NCBI GenBank assembly: GCA_900109485.1
Contig: FOAY01000005.1
Coordinates: 1-64,000, forward strand
DNA length: 64,000 nt
From: Kosakonia sacchari
Lineage (GTDB): Bacteria; Pseudomonadota; Gammaproteobacteria; Enterobacterales; Enterobacteriaceae
Direction of reading: 5' to 3'
The translations under genes and the position numbers were made by a program. This document shows positions 1 through 8,317 of this stretch, piece after piece. Numbering within the stretch: the stretch's first letter is position 1; every line of letters starts with the position of its first letter. A model generated the notes under the pieces. It was not told the origin of the DNA, did not search any database, and saw nothing but the letters and a program-made list of their open reading frames with translations.

Positions 1-275
1 TGAATGTCCAGCTAGATCATGTTCATTTACTGGTAAAGGTGCCGCCACGGCTTTCGATTTCCCATGTAATAGGTCACTTAAAGGGTAAAACAGCCCTTCG
101 ATTGTTCAGTAAATTTCCTTACTTACGGAAGAATAAGTTGTGGGGCAATCACTTCTGGGCACGGGGTTACTGCGTGGATACCGTAGGTATAAACGAAGAA
201 ATGATAAGAAAGTACGTGAAGTACCAGGAAAAGCATGAAGTTGAAGAGAGCCAACTTCAACTAAAAGAGGTGTGA
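1..275 (+). CDS. tnpA: IS200/IS605-family transposase TnpA (5' end outside window)
   Basis: This is a Y1 HUH single-strand transposase that cuts and joins one DNA strand at hairpin ends. The reading frame is open from base 3 and begins with a segment containing HVHLL, the HUH motif that binds the catalytic metal. The catalytic Tyr and its helper Gln fit RKYVKYQEK near the C-terminus (Y, then Q four residues on), as in IS608 TnpA. About 90 residues are present of roughly 150, so the N-terminus lies left of the window. The GTG at 39 is internal, not a true start. The retained part has no frameshift. Confidence 0.9.
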   Translation, partial: NVQLDHVHLLVKVPPRLSISHVIGHLKGKTALRLFSKFPYLRKNKLWGNHFWARGYCVDTVGINEEMIRKYVKYQEKHEVEESQLQLKEV

Positions 276-305
276 AGGGAAGGCTCTCAGAGTCTGGACT
301 TAGTA

Positions 306-354
306 CGCCCCTATGGGGCGCTATCAATGCCACCTGCTATGCAGGTGGTTTTTT
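306..354 (+). terminator. Hairpins at IS200 right end
   Basis: Two perfect hairpins follow the transposase: CGCCCC/GGGGCG (306-311 with 315-320, loop TAT) and CCACCTGC/GCAGGTGG (330-337 with 341-348, loop TAT). The second is followed by six T residues, so it can act as an intrinsic terminator as well as the right-end structure recognised by the transposase. Confidence 0.75.
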
Positions 355-411
355 ACACCCTTTTTAGTCGCCCTGCATATTCCAGCGCTGTGCAATACTC
401 TTTATTTCTCT

Positions 412-1446
412 TTACAGCGGTGTTTGTTGATCCGTAAAAAGCGCATCGTAACCTTTCCACCGATAGTTCAGTACAGAAAGTAGCCAGCAGAGAATAAACA
501 GTCCGACCACAAAGAATCCGGCATTACTCAGGTTATCGTTCATTATGGCGATGATATCCCAGAATTTACCATGTAAATCAAGTTTATCCACAATTAATCC
601 CAGCGCTTCGCTGCCGCCGATAAATAACGCGACAATAACCGAGGTGCCGGTAATGGTCATATTGTAATAGAGTTTGCGTTGCGGTTTGCTGAATGCCCAG
701 CCGTAGGCTTCGACCATCAGGATATTATCCAGCGTATCGATTAACGCCATGCCGCTGGTAAAGAGTGCCGGAAATACCAGAATAGACCATACCGACATGC
801 CATTTGACGCACCGGCGGTGGAAATGCCCAGTACGCCAATTTCGGTGGCGGTATCAAACCCGAGGCCAAATAAAAAACCGACAAGGTACATATGCCAGCT
901 TTGCGACACCAGGCGGAATGTGCGGTGAAAGATCCAGCTCATTATTCCGCCGGATGCGATTGTTTCTTCGGGAAGCGATTTATCGCCATTTTTGAATTGC
1001 CGGAAAGCGCGCCAGACATTACTGAGAATAAGTAAATTCACCAGCGCGATAACGATCAGAAAAAAAGCCGACACGCTGGTGCCAATTATGCCGCCGGTTT
1101 CATGCAACCACGCCATGTGATGGCGAAACGCCGTGGCAGTTGCCGCAATGGCAATGGTGGCGAGGATAACAATCGTGGAGTGCCCCAGCGAAAACCAGGT
1201 GCCGACGCTGCACGATCTTTTCCCGTGCTGCATCATTTTACGCGTGACATTATCGATGGCGGCGATATGGTCGGCATCCACCGCATGGCGTAAGCCGTAG
1301 CACCATGCCAGCAGGCTCGCCGCCATCAGCGAGGCGCTGCCGCCAAAGGTGAAAAATGCCCAGCCCCAGGCTGCAATATTCATCAGCAGCAATATAAGGA
1401 TCAACAGGCAAGCGCGTGGATTCCTGAAGAGTAAAGCGGAAAACAT
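412..1446 (-). CDS. Nickel/cobalt transporter, NiCoT (HoxN/NixA) family
   Basis: Inner-membrane permease of 344 residues that takes up Ni2+ and/or Co2+. The family signature RHAVDADHIAAIDN (about residues 53-66) carries the His and Asp ligands of transmembrane helix II. The other family blocks are LGHSTIV (about 87-93) and GFLFGLGFDTATEI (about 190-203). About eight hydrophobic segments are visible, and the length is normal for the family. A purine-rich stretch (TTTGAGG) precedes the ATG at 1446. No metal-responsive operator or riboswitch was recognised upstream and no urease or hydrogenase genes lie nearby, so the choice between nickel and cobalt is open. It is transcribed alone, away from the nitronate monooxygenase terminator. 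Confidence 0.88.
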   Translation of the reverse strand: MFSALLFRNPRACLLILILLLMNIAAWGWAFFTFGGSASLMAASLLAWCYGLRHAVDADHIAAIDNVTRKMMQHGKRSCSVGTWFSLGHSTIVILATIAIAATATAFRHHMAWLHETGGIIGTSVSAFFLIVIALVNLLILSNVWRAFRQFKNGDKSLPEETIASGGIMSWIFHRTFRLVSQSWHMYLVGFLFGLGFDTATEIGVLGISTAGASNGMSVWSILVFPALFTSGMALIDTLDNILMVEAYGWAFSKPQRKLYYNMTITGTSVIVALFIGGSEALGLIVDKLDLHGKFWDIIAIMNDNLSNAGFFVVGLFILCWLLSVLNYRWKGYDALFTDQQTPL

Positions 1447-1578
1447 TTAAGGCCTCAAAGGGTTGCGTGGTTATGCGGCCAGGACATTTTGTAGCATCGC
1501 GCGGGCGGGAATGTTGATATCGATCTATCCGGCAGCTATTCGCCCATTCCGGCGATGGCGGAATAGGCGAAAGGAGAG

Positions 1579-1596
1579 CCCGCCGTTACCGGCGGG
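1579..1596 (-). terminator. Stem-loop after nitronate monooxygenase
   Basis: CCCGCCG/CGGCGGG stem (1579-1585 with 1590-1596) with a four-base loop lies just past the stop of the minus-strand gene at 1603. The minus-strand tail is pyrimidine-rich but not a clean T run, so termination is plausible rather than certain. Confidence 0.5.
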
Positions 1597-1602
1597 AAAG
1601 CG

Positions 1603-2580
1603 TCAGACGCTTAATTCATTCACAACTTCAGCGACACTTTTCACGCTGCGGATGCTGCCGATCCCGGTGCCGAGCGCGATATAACCTTCGTCGCTGTTAC
1701 CTTCCAGCATGCCGACGCGTAAGCCGCTCACCCCGCCCATCACGGCGGCGATCTCTTCCCGGCTGGCCCCGGCTTTGTCCATTTGCACCAGTTTTTCCGC
1801 CAGTTTTCCGGGCAGAGAACGGTAGTAGTCAGGAAGGGTGCGAAACAGCAGCATGTCCAGCCCGTTTGCCGCGACGATTTTGTCCTTCACCGATTGCGGT
1901 ACGCGGCTCTCGTGGGTGCTGATAAACACCGAACCGGCAAACACCCCTTGTGCACCAAGAGCATGAGCGGCGCGGGCAGTGCGGTTATCGGTAATACCCC
2001 CCGCAGCCAGCACGGGAACGCTTTTCACCGCATCGACAATCAGCGGCACGATGGAAAAGGTGCCTAACGCGGTGCCCGGCAGTGTGCCGCCTTCATCAAA
2101 TCCCGTCGCGACGATAATATCGGCACCGGCCGCTTCCGCCTGGCGGCTGTTTTCAGGCGTTGGATTAATATCCCGGTAGATAATTTTAATGCCTGCCTCT
2201 TTCAGTTCATCAAACAGAGCAGGGATCACCACGTCTTTGCCGTAGCCGGTATACACCACGGCCTGCACGCCTTCCTCTTTTATTACCCGCAGCATGGGCG
2301 GCGTCCAGATGTCATTTTCAATCGCCGGGATCAGATTGACGCCAAAGGGTTTCTCGGTAAGCATTTTGGTTTTGCGAATCTCTTCGCGCATTTTTTCAGC
2401 CGTCTCTTCCGGCGTCGAGACGGCGGTTTCCGCAGTCAGACCTGCGTTTGGCCCCAGCACGCCCAGGCCTCCGGCATTACTGACCGCTGCCACCAGGCGG
2501 GCATCGGTCAGCCATGAGAGTGGCCCCTGAATGACGCTTTTTTCGATACCGAGAATGTTGCTGACACTGTGATTTTGCAT
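1603..2580 (-). CDS. Nitronate monooxygenase (2-nitropropane dioxygenase family)
   Basis: FMN-dependent TIM-barrel oxidase of 325 residues, expected to oxidise alkyl nitronates such as propionate-3-nitronate to carbonyl compounds and nitrite in the cytoplasm. Family features are the N-terminal IQGPLSWLT and SNAGGLGVLG blocks, and the phosphate-binding region VPVLAAGGITDNRTA followed by GAQGVFAGSVF. The start is taken at 2580, where AAGGAAA sits at good spacing; an upstream in-frame extension lacks a ribosome-binding site. It is divergent from the LysR gene at 2769, which probably controls it. 3-Nitropropionate is made by plants and fungi, so a detoxification role would suit a plant-associated host (inference). 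Confidence 0.87.
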   Translation of the reverse strand: MQNHSVSNILGIEKSVIQGPLSWLTDARLVAAVSNAGGLGVLGPNAGLTAETAVSTPEETAEKMREEIRKTKMLTEKPFGVNLIPAIENDIWTPPMLRVIKEEGVQAVVYTGYGKDVVIPALFDELKEAGIKIIYRDINPTPENSRQAEAAGADIIVATGFDEGGTLPGTALGTFSIVPLIVDAVKSVPVLAAGGITDNRTARAAHALGAQGVFAGSVFISTHESRVPQSVKDKIVAANGLDMLLFRTLPDYYRSLPGKLAEKLVQMDKAGASREEIAAVMGGVSGLRVGMLEGNSDEGYIALGTGIGSIRSVKSVAEVVNELSV

Positions 2581-2720
2581 CGTCTGTTTCCTTAAAAAAG
2601 AGATAGCGACAGGCCGGTATAATCCGTTGTTGATCAGTACCCTGACGGATTGTAGCCCGGAATAGCGCCATTCTAAGCGGTACATTTGTTATGAAAAATG
2701 CTCAATATGCTTCATCACTA

Positions 2721-2758
2721 TTACGAAATAAGTAACAATGTGGCATTACTTCCGGTAA
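2721..2758. promoter_or_regulatory. Two TTAC/GTAA dyads in LysR divergent promoter
   Basis: TTAC-N7-GTAA (2721-2735) contains a T-N11-A core typical of LysR boxes, and a second dyad TTAC-N5-GTAA lies at 2746-2758. Both are in the intergenic region between the divergent nitronate monooxygenase and LysR genes, just upstream of the LysR start, which suits autoregulation plus control of the partner gene. Confidence 0.5.
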
Positions 2759-2768
2759 AGAAGCGGCT

Positions 2769-3665
2769 ATGCAAATCAATGTCTATGAATTAATGCGGAT
2801 CTTTATTGCGATAGTGGAGACGGGCAGTTTCTCGCAGGCGGCGGAAAACCTGCAAATCCACCGTCCCGCTGTGACCAAAGCCTTACAGCAACTGGAACAG
2901 CACTGCGGTGTGCGCCTGTTGCACCGCACGACGCGGCGCATCAATATGACGCCAGAAGGCGAGGAGTTTTATCGCACCAGCAAGCCATTACTGGAACAAA
3001 CCGATGATTTGCTGGGATCGTTTGCCGCGGGTCGCCCGCTCTGCGGGCAGTTGCGCGTCGATATGCCGGTTGCCATTGCCGCTTTGCTGGTCGCGCCCAA
3101 TCTGCCGGATTTTTATCGTCTCTATCCCGGCATCGAAATTATTCTCAGCAGTTCGGATCGCCGTAAAGATATGCTGCGCGACGGTCTGGATTGTGTGTTG
3201 CGCATGGGCCCGCTGGAAAATGGTGATTATGTTGCCCGGAAGATGGGTAATATCCGGCTGGTCACCTGCGCCAGCCCGGCCTATCTGGCGGAACATGGCA
3301 CACCGGAAACGCTGGAGGATTTGCAGCATCATCAGGGCGTGAACTGGTTTAACAGCAGCAACCGGCAAATTATGCCGTGGATATTTCAGACGCCATCCGG
3401 AATAGAAGAAATTCACCTTCCGGGTAAACTGGTGCTGGATAACTCAGAAGTGTACGTGGCGGCAGGTCTGGCGGGGGTTGGGCTGTTGCAGGGCATGGAT
3501 TTCTTTTTCCGTCCCTATATTGATGATGGGCGGCTGATCGAAGTCTTGCCACAAAACCCGGTTCCCGCGCGGAAATTGTCGATGCTCTATCCACATCGCC
3601 ATATCTCTCCGAAAGTGCGCGTATTTACGCAGTGGCTGGAGGAGTTACTGAAGATTTTGCGCTGA
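2769..3665 (+). CDS. LysR-family transcriptional regulator
   Basis: A 298-residue LTTR. The N-terminal winged helix (about residues 1-65) carries the canonical GSFSQAAENLQIHRPAVTKALQQLE helix-turn-helix region, shown here only in outline. The substrate-binding domain of type-2 periplasmic fold occupies about 92-295. It is divergent from nitronate monooxygenase and followed 35 bases later by the 2-hydroxyacid dehydrogenase, so it may control both. Its effector is unknown; a nitronate or a derived acid is a guess from context. Confidence 0.88.
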   Translation: MQINVYELMRIFIAIVETGSFSQAAENLQIHRPAVTKALQQLEQHCGVRLLHRTTRRINMTPEGEEFYRTSKPLLEQTDDLLGSFAAGRPLCGQLRVDMPVAIAALLVAPNLPDFYRLYPGIEIILSSSDRRKDMLRDGLDCVLRMGPLENGDYVARKMGNIRLVTCASPAYLAEHGTPETLEDLQHHQGVNWFNSSNRQIMPWIFQTPSGIEEIHLPGKLVLDNSEVYVAAGLAGVGLLQGMDFFFRPYIDDGRLIEVLPQNPVPARKLSMLYPHRHISPKVRVFTQWLEELLKILR

Positions 3666-3700
3666 GCGGTTGGTACATCATTCAACATTGAGAGGGCAGA

Positions 3701-4657
3701 ATGGCTATTCAGGTGTTAATTCCGGACGACTATCAGCTTGCCACGCAACAACTCCGTTTTCTGCGGCAGAATGATAAATTCCATTGTTCAGCGTTGGGCG
3801 ATTTACGCAAAGAGACGCAGGCAGAGAGCGCGTTGTTCAACGCCCAGGCATTAATCCTCATCCGCGAAAGAACCGTAGTTGATGAGGCGTTTTTGCGCCG
3901 CACACCGAATCTGAAGTTAATTAGCCAAACGGGGAAGCTGGCAAGAAATGTGGATATTGATGCCTGCACGCGGGCCGGTGTTGCTGTTGTCGAAGGTGTC
4001 GGTTCTCCGGTGGCGCCCGCTGAATTAACGTGGCTATTGATTATGGCCTCCAGAAGAAAATTCGTCTCTTCGGTGAACGCCATGAAAGAGTGGCGCTGGC
4101 AAACGGAAATCGGATCGGCGGTGAATAAGCAGGTTTTAGGCATTCTCGGATATGGCAAAATCGGTAAGCGAATTGCCCGCTATGCGCAGGCATTTGATAT
4201 GCAGGTTCAGGTGTGGGGAAGCGAACGTGCGCAGGAAGAGGCGCGTGCCGCCGGGTTGCGGGTGCCGGAAAATCGCGAGCAGTTTTTCGCAACCTCCGAT
4301 GTGATTACCGTGCATCAACGTTTGGTGGCGCAAACGGCAGGCAATATCACTTCCGCCGACCTCGCGCTGATGAAAACGGATGCGTTATTCGTCAATACCA
4401 GCCGCGCAGAACTGGTTGCCGAAGGCGCGCTTTACCACGCGCTGCGCCAGGGGCGCCCCGGATATGCCGCGCTGGATGTCTACGAACAAGAGCCTGTATA
4501 CGATACGCATAACCCTTACCTGGAAATGCCGAATGTGCTCTGTACGCCACATCTGGGTTATGTGGAAACAGCCAGCTATGAGCTATATTTCAAAACGGCT
4601 TTCGATAACGTGGTGCGTTTTTTTTCCGGTGATACCTCGCAGGTGATAAACCGCTGA
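3701..4657 (+). CDS. D-isomer-specific 2-hydroxyacid dehydrogenase family protein
   Basis: NAD(P)-dependent oxidoreductase of 318 residues, of the phosphoglycerate/hydroxypyruvate dehydrogenase superfamily. The Rossmann motif LGILGYGKIG is at about 146-155. The catalytic triad is visible as Arg in NTSRAE (about 235), Glu in YEQEP (about 264) and His in TPHLG (about 283). RBS-like GAGAGGGCAGA precedes the ATG. It follows the LysR gene on the same strand and ends at a strong terminator. The physiological 2-keto acid cannot be told from sequence. Confidence 0.85.
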   Translation: MAIQVLIPDDYQLATQQLRFLRQNDKFHCSALGDLRKETQAESALFNAQALILIRERTVVDEAFLRRTPNLKLISQTGKLARNVDIDACTRAGVAVVEGVGSPVAPAELTWLLIMASRRKFVSSVNAMKEWRWQTEIGSAVNKQVLGILGYGKIGKRIARYAQAFDMQVQVWGSERAQEEARAAGLRVPENREQFFATSDVITVHQRLVAQTAGNITSADLALMKTDALFVNTSRAELVAEGALYHALRQGRPGYAALDVYEQEPVYDTHNPYLEMPNVLCTPHLGYVETASYELYFKTAFDNVVRFFSGDTSQVINR

Positions 4658-4674
4658 CTCATTCAATAAAGACG

Positions 4675-4694
4675 GCCTCTCCGGCGGGAGAGGC
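4675..4694. terminator. Bidirectional terminator hairpin
   Basis: A perfect 8-bp stem GCCTCTCC/GGAGAGGC with loop GGCG lies between the convergent genes ending at 4657 (+) and 4705 (-). It has no long T tract on either strand. Confidence 0.6.
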
Positions 4695-4704
4695 TGGTAT
4701 CGTT

Positions 4705-5253
4705 TCACAGCGACGCGGCGGTGCGGGCGGCCGTATCGTAAAGGGATGAGATGGTGCGTAAAAGCTGCGCCGTTTCGCCAATGGATTGCCCCGGGATCCC
4801 GCTTTCTGCATGAATACTTATCAGGCAGGCTTCACGCACATCGCGGTATTTCATGCATAACGCTTTTCCTTCATCGGTAGTGGAGAAAAAGAGTTCCTTT
4901 CCGGCTTTTTCGCTCGTCACGTAGCCTGCTTTAATCAGCTTTTTCAGGGCGTAGGTCACCACATGCGTGTCTTCTACGTTCAGAACGAAACAGATATCTG
5001 CCAGCTTTTTCTTGCGATTGCGATGATTCACATGATGCAGAAGCGAAACGTCAAAAGCCCCCATATCAGGTTCACCTGCTGCGGTCATACAGCGCACCAT
5101 CCATTTGTTGAAGGCGTTGCTGGTCATGATCAATGCGTACTCCAGCTCCGATAATTCAGCGCAGCGTTCGGAAACCAGATGGCGTGAAGAGACGATACGG
5201 CCATCCGCAATATCGTCGCTATTCGTTGATGTAGCGCTCTTTTTTGAGTTCAT
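4705..5253 (-). CDS. Winged-helix transcriptional regulator, MarR-like
   Basis: A 182-residue protein with a central MarR-like winged helix. The segment AFDVSLLHHV then KLADICFVLNVEDTHVVTYA (about residues 65-105) fits the recognition region, and KKLIKAGYVTSEKAGKELFF is the wing. It resembles the COG5631 group of predicted regulators. The start at 5253 is chosen because TAAGGAA lies upstream at suitable spacing; a longer frame to 5319 has no such signal. It is divergent from the DUF969/DUF979 operon and is the obvious candidate regulator of it. Confidence 0.75.
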   Translation of the reverse strand: MNSKKSATSTNSDDIADGRIVSSRHLVSERCAELSELEYALIMTSNAFNKWMVRCMTAAGEPDMGAFDVSLLHHVNHRNRKKKLADICFVLNVEDTHVVTYALKKLIKAGYVTSEKAGKELFFSTTDEGKALCMKYRDVREACLISIHAESGIPGQSIGETAQLLRTISSLYDTAARTAASL

Positions 5254-5434
5254 AAGGTTCCTTACAGGAGTGTGACTCTTAGCCAAAAATGTAAACTGAA
5301 AGCGATAAAATAAGAACATTTTATTGATAAATCGTTTACATGTTTTTGCGGTTCAGATATAGCTTTTCATACCGGTTCTGTGAACACCGCAGGGCTGTCG
5401 CAATACACAACATCGCTCGCCGCAATGCACCACG

Positions 5435-5452
5435 CTTCGTTTGAATACGAAG
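5435..5452. promoter_or_regulatory. Inverted repeat upstream of DUF969 operon
   Basis: A perfect dyad CTTCGT-N6-ACGAAG lies 55 bases upstream of the DUF969 start, between it and the divergent MarR-like gene. It could be the operator for that regulator. No experimentally known motif is matched. Confidence 0.35.
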
Positions 5453-5506
5453 TATTAAAAAAATCGCCATCGGCGCGCAACGCTCACTTTAGATAGGGTA
5501 AACGTT

Positions 5507-6229
5507 ATGGACGGTTCTACACTGCTGCCACTTATCGGCATACCGATAGTGGTTATTGGTTTTGCACTACGCTTCAACCCACTGTTGGTGGTCGTTGTTG
5601 CAGGGCTGACTACCGGATTGTTAGTGGGAATGGATTTCGGGACGCTGCTGGAAACCTTTGGCGAAAAATTCGTCAATAGCCGCTCGCTGGCCACCTTTAT
5701 TTTGATCCTGCCGGTTATCGGACTGCTGGAGTATTACGGCCTGAAAGAGCGAGCGCAGGCCTGGGTGGCAAAAATTGCCAGCGCGACATCGGCACGTATT
5801 TTGATGCTCTATTTTGTCGCGCGTGAAGGAACGGCGGCGCTGGGGCTGATGTCGCTTGGCGGGCATGCGCAAACGGTTCGTCCACTGCTGGCGCCAATGG
5901 CCGAAGGCGCAGCGTTAAATGAATACGGCGAATTACCCCAACATATCCGCGACAAAATCAAAGCGCATGCCGCCGCGTGCGACAACATTGCAGTCTTCTT
6001 TGGCGAAGATATCTTTATCGCCTTCGGCGCGGTGTTACTGATCGATGCGTTCCTTAAGGAGAACGGAATTCAGGGGATTGAACCGCTGCATATCGGCTTG
6101 TGGGCCATTCCCACCGCGCTTTCGGCATTGATTATTCATATGACGCGCTTGCTGCGTCTGGATGCCAGCATCCGTCGCGACGTGATGGCATGGAAAGCAG
6201 AGCAGGGTACGCAGGAGATCGCTCAATGA
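5507..6229 (+). CDS. DUF969 membrane protein, putative 5-oxoproline transporter subunit
   Basis: A 240-residue polytopic membrane protein with hydrophobic segments at about 5-45, 60-80, 100-120, 160-180 and 190-215. It matches the DUF969 family, which is nearly always paired with DUF979, as here (ATGA overlap with the next gene). Public annotation describes the pair as a two-subunit 5-oxoproline (pyroglutamate) transporter. That function is taken from the family, not from residues seen here. No pyroglutamyl peptidase or oxoprolinase genes are adjacent. AGATAGGG sits upstream of the ATG. Confidence 0.8.
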   Translation: MDGSTLLPLIGIPIVVIGFALRFNPLLVVVVAGLTTGLLVGMDFGTLLETFGEKFVNSRSLATFILILPVIGLLEYYGLKERAQAWVAKIASATSARILMLYFVAREGTAALGLMSLGGHAQTVRPLLAPMAEGAALNEYGELPQHIRDKIKAHAAACDNIAVFFGEDIFIAFGAVLLIDAFLKENGIQGIEPLHIGLWAIPTALSALIIHMTRLLRLDASIRRDVMAWKAEQGTQEIAQ

Positions 6230-7212
6230 CAACGTTGATGACCATTAACCGCGTTTATTACCTGATCGGTTTTGTCGTGATGCTGCTGGTTGTCATGACA
6301 TTACGGGATCGCGGCAATCCTAAGCGCTTTACGACGGCGCTGTTCTGGTTTTTGTTCGGCGGGATTTTCCTGTTTGGCGATCTGATGGTTCAGGAACTGG
6401 GCAAATCGCTGGCCTACCGAATTATTGGCGGCTGCGTTATTGCCATCGCCCTGCTTGCAGGATTTGGCCTGGTTGGAAAAGGACATTACCAGATGTCTAC
6501 CGAGGCTGAGCGCATTGCCTCCTCGAATCGCCTGAAAAACTGGCTTTTCTTGCCGGCGCTGATGATCCCGGTCGTGACCGTGCTAGGGACGCTATTCCTG
6601 AAAGGGGTGGCTGTCGGCGGCGTTTACCTGCTTGACCAGAAACAACTCACGCTGGCCGCCTTGTGCGTCGCCTGTGTCGCTGCGATCCTGACGGGCTGGT
6701 GGCTAACGCGGGGAACGCCGCTGCATGCCATTCGCCAGTCCCGGCGCCTGGTGGATACCATTGGCTGGGCAGTGATCCTTCCGCAAATGCTCGCCATGCT
6801 GGGCGGCGTCTTTGTGGTGGCCAATACCGGGCAGTCAGTACAAAAGGTGGTGAGCCTGTTTGTGAACCCGGATAACCGCTTCATGCTGGTGGTGATTTAC
6901 TGCATTGGCATGGCGCTCTTCACCATGATTATGGGCAACGCCTTCGCCGCTTTTCCGGTGTTGAGTGCCGGTATTGCCTTGCCGTTCCTGATTAACGTAC
7001 ATCACGGCAACCCGGCCCCCTTGCTGGCGATTGGTATGTACGCAGGATATTGCGGCACGTTGATGACGCCGATGGCGGCGAATTTTAATATCGTCCCCGC
7101 CGCGTTACTGGAACTGAAAGATAAATATCAGGTGATTAAGGTTCAGATCCCGACGGCGTTAACCCTGCTGGTGGTTAACGTGTTCTTAATGTATTTCCTC
7201 GTGTTTCGCTAA
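6226..7212 (+). CDS. DUF979 membrane protein, putative 5-oxoproline transporter subunit
   Basis: A 328-residue membrane protein with nine to ten hydrophobic segments. The start is the ATG overlapping the DUF969 stop (ATGA), which implies translational coupling; the longer upstream frame lies inside DUF969 and is a shadow. The block IYCIGMALFTMIMGNAFAAF (about 222-241) and the following GYCGTLMTPMAANFNIVPAA are family-typical. With DUF969 it probably forms one inner-membrane permease. It is followed after 26 bases by DUF2891. Confidence 0.8.
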   Translation: MTTLMTINRVYYLIGFVVMLLVVMTLRDRGNPKRFTTALFWFLFGGIFLFGDLMVQELGKSLAYRIIGGCVIAIALLAGFGLVGKGHYQMSTEAERIASSNRLKNWLFLPALMIPVVTVLGTLFLKGVAVGGVYLLDQKQLTLAALCVACVAAILTGWWLTRGTPLHAIRQSRRLVDTIGWAVILPQMLAMLGGVFVVANTGQSVQKVVSLFVNPDNRFMLVVIYCIGMALFTMIMGNAFAAFPVLSAGIALPFLINVHHGNPAPLLAIGMYAGYCGTLMTPMAANFNIVPAALLELKDKYQVIKVQIPTALTLLVVNVFLMYFLVFR

Positions 7213-7238
7213 GCGCGGCAACGACTTAAGGAGCAGTT

Positions 7239-8234
7239 ATGCAATTAACTCAACATCAGGCAGAGGCCTTTGCCCGCATGCCGTTAACCTATTTACGTCA
7301 GGAATATCCGAACCACATTATGCATTTGCTTAATGATGATGGTGACGTCTTGCCGCCGCGGGAACTGCATCCCATCTTTTACGGCTGCTTTGACTGGCAT
7401 TCAGCAGTACACGGCTACTGGCTGTTGCTGCGCTGCGTGCGTCTTTACCCGGATCTGGCGTGCAAAGCGGAGATCACCGCGCTTTTTGATGAGCACCTGA
7501 CGCAAGAAAAAGTGGCGCAGGAAGTGGCCTATTTTAACGCACCGTTCCGGGCTTCGTTTGAGCGCCCCTATGGCTACGGCTGGCTGCTGGCGCTGGCTCA
7601 GGAGCTGAAGCACTCGTCACTGCCGCAGGCGCAAGGCTGGCATCAGGTGCTGGAGCCTTTAACCCAGGATATTCGCAACAGGTTGGTGGATTATCTCAGC
7701 AAGTTGACGTATCCCATCCGTGTTGGCACGCATTACAACACGGCGTTTGCGCTGGCACTGGCGCTGGATTACGCCCGTGCGCTTGCGGATTGGCCGCTTG
7801 AGCAGGCCATTCTGGAGGCCGCAAACCGTTATTACCTGGCTGATACCGATTATCCTGCGCACTATGAGCCAGGCGGCGATGAGTATATTTCGGGCGCGCT
7901 GACTGAAGCGCTGTTAATGAGTAAAGTCGTCACAAACTTTCCGGCCTGGTTCGATGCGTTCTTACCGGATGTGGCGTCGGTTTCCGCGCTGATGAATCCG
8001 GCGGAAGTCAGCGACCGTACCGATCCAAAAATTGCCCATCTGGATGGGTTAAATCTCAGCCGCGCCTGGTGCATGAAACATATCGCGAAGGCGTTACCGG
8101 AAAATCATGCCGGGCAAAAAGCGTTAAACGATGCCGTGAAATGCCATCTTGCGGCAAGCGTAGAACATGTGGTGGGAAGCCATTATAGCGGCGGCCACTG
8201 GCTGGCCAGTTTCGCGCTGCTGGCGCTGGAGTAA
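7239..8234 (+). CDS. DUF2891 domain-containing protein
   Basis: A 331-residue soluble protein matching DUF2891 over its whole length. Characteristic blocks are HPIFYGCFDWHSAVHGYWLL (about 46-65), RPYGYGWLLALAQEL (about 108-122) and VGTHYNTAFAL (about 162-172). His, Asp and Trp residues in these conserved blocks suggest an alpha/alpha-barrel enzyme, perhaps a glycan- or amide-acting hydrolase, but no function is established. It is the last gene of the operon with the DUF969/DUF979 permease, which suggests it acts on the imported substrate. AAGGAGCAG is a good ribosome-binding site. Confidence 0.78.
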   Translation: MQLTQHQAEAFARMPLTYLRQEYPNHIMHLLNDDGDVLPPRELHPIFYGCFDWHSAVHGYWLLLRCVRLYPDLACKAEITALFDEHLTQEKVAQEVAYFNAPFRASFERPYGYGWLLALAQELKHSSLPQAQGWHQVLEPLTQDIRNRLVDYLSKLTYPIRVGTHYNTAFALALALDYARALADWPLEQAILEAANRYYLADTDYPAHYEPGGDEYISGALTEALLMSKVVTNFPAWFDAFLPDVASVSALMNPAEVSDRTDPKIAHLDGLNLSRAWCMKHIAKALPENHAGQKALNDAVKCHLAASVEHVVGSHYSGGHWLASFALLALE

Positions 8235-8243
8235 AGGGGAGGT

Positions 8244-8269
8244 GGGTGCAGCGTGATAGTGCTGCACCC
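8244..8269. terminator. Stem-loop between convergent genes
   Basis: A perfect 9-bp stem GGGTGCAGC/GCTGCACCC with an 8-base loop lies 10 bases past the DUF2891 stop and before the convergent MFS gene. It has no T tract. Confidence 0.5.
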
Positions 8270-8317
8270 AAGCCGCTGCTGAAAAACGTTTGCATCAGCA
8301 TCTCAAGTTTTAACGCA

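Larger units (their letters stand above)
1..360 (+). mobile_element. IS200-type insertion sequence, 3' part
   Basis: The left edge of the window cuts an IS200/IS605-family element. What remains is the 3' part of the single-gene transposase followed by the hairpin-rich right end. Elements of this family carry no terminal inverted repeats; they use subterminal hairpins, which are visible here at 306-320 and 330-348. The exact right boundary cannot be fixed from one copy; it probably lies in the T-rich stretch after the second hairpin. Confidence 0.85.

Noticed and set aside
1102-1293. Possible small gene opposite the Ni/Co transporter
   Set aside because: It lies wholly within the transporter coding sequence in antisense and has no independent signals.
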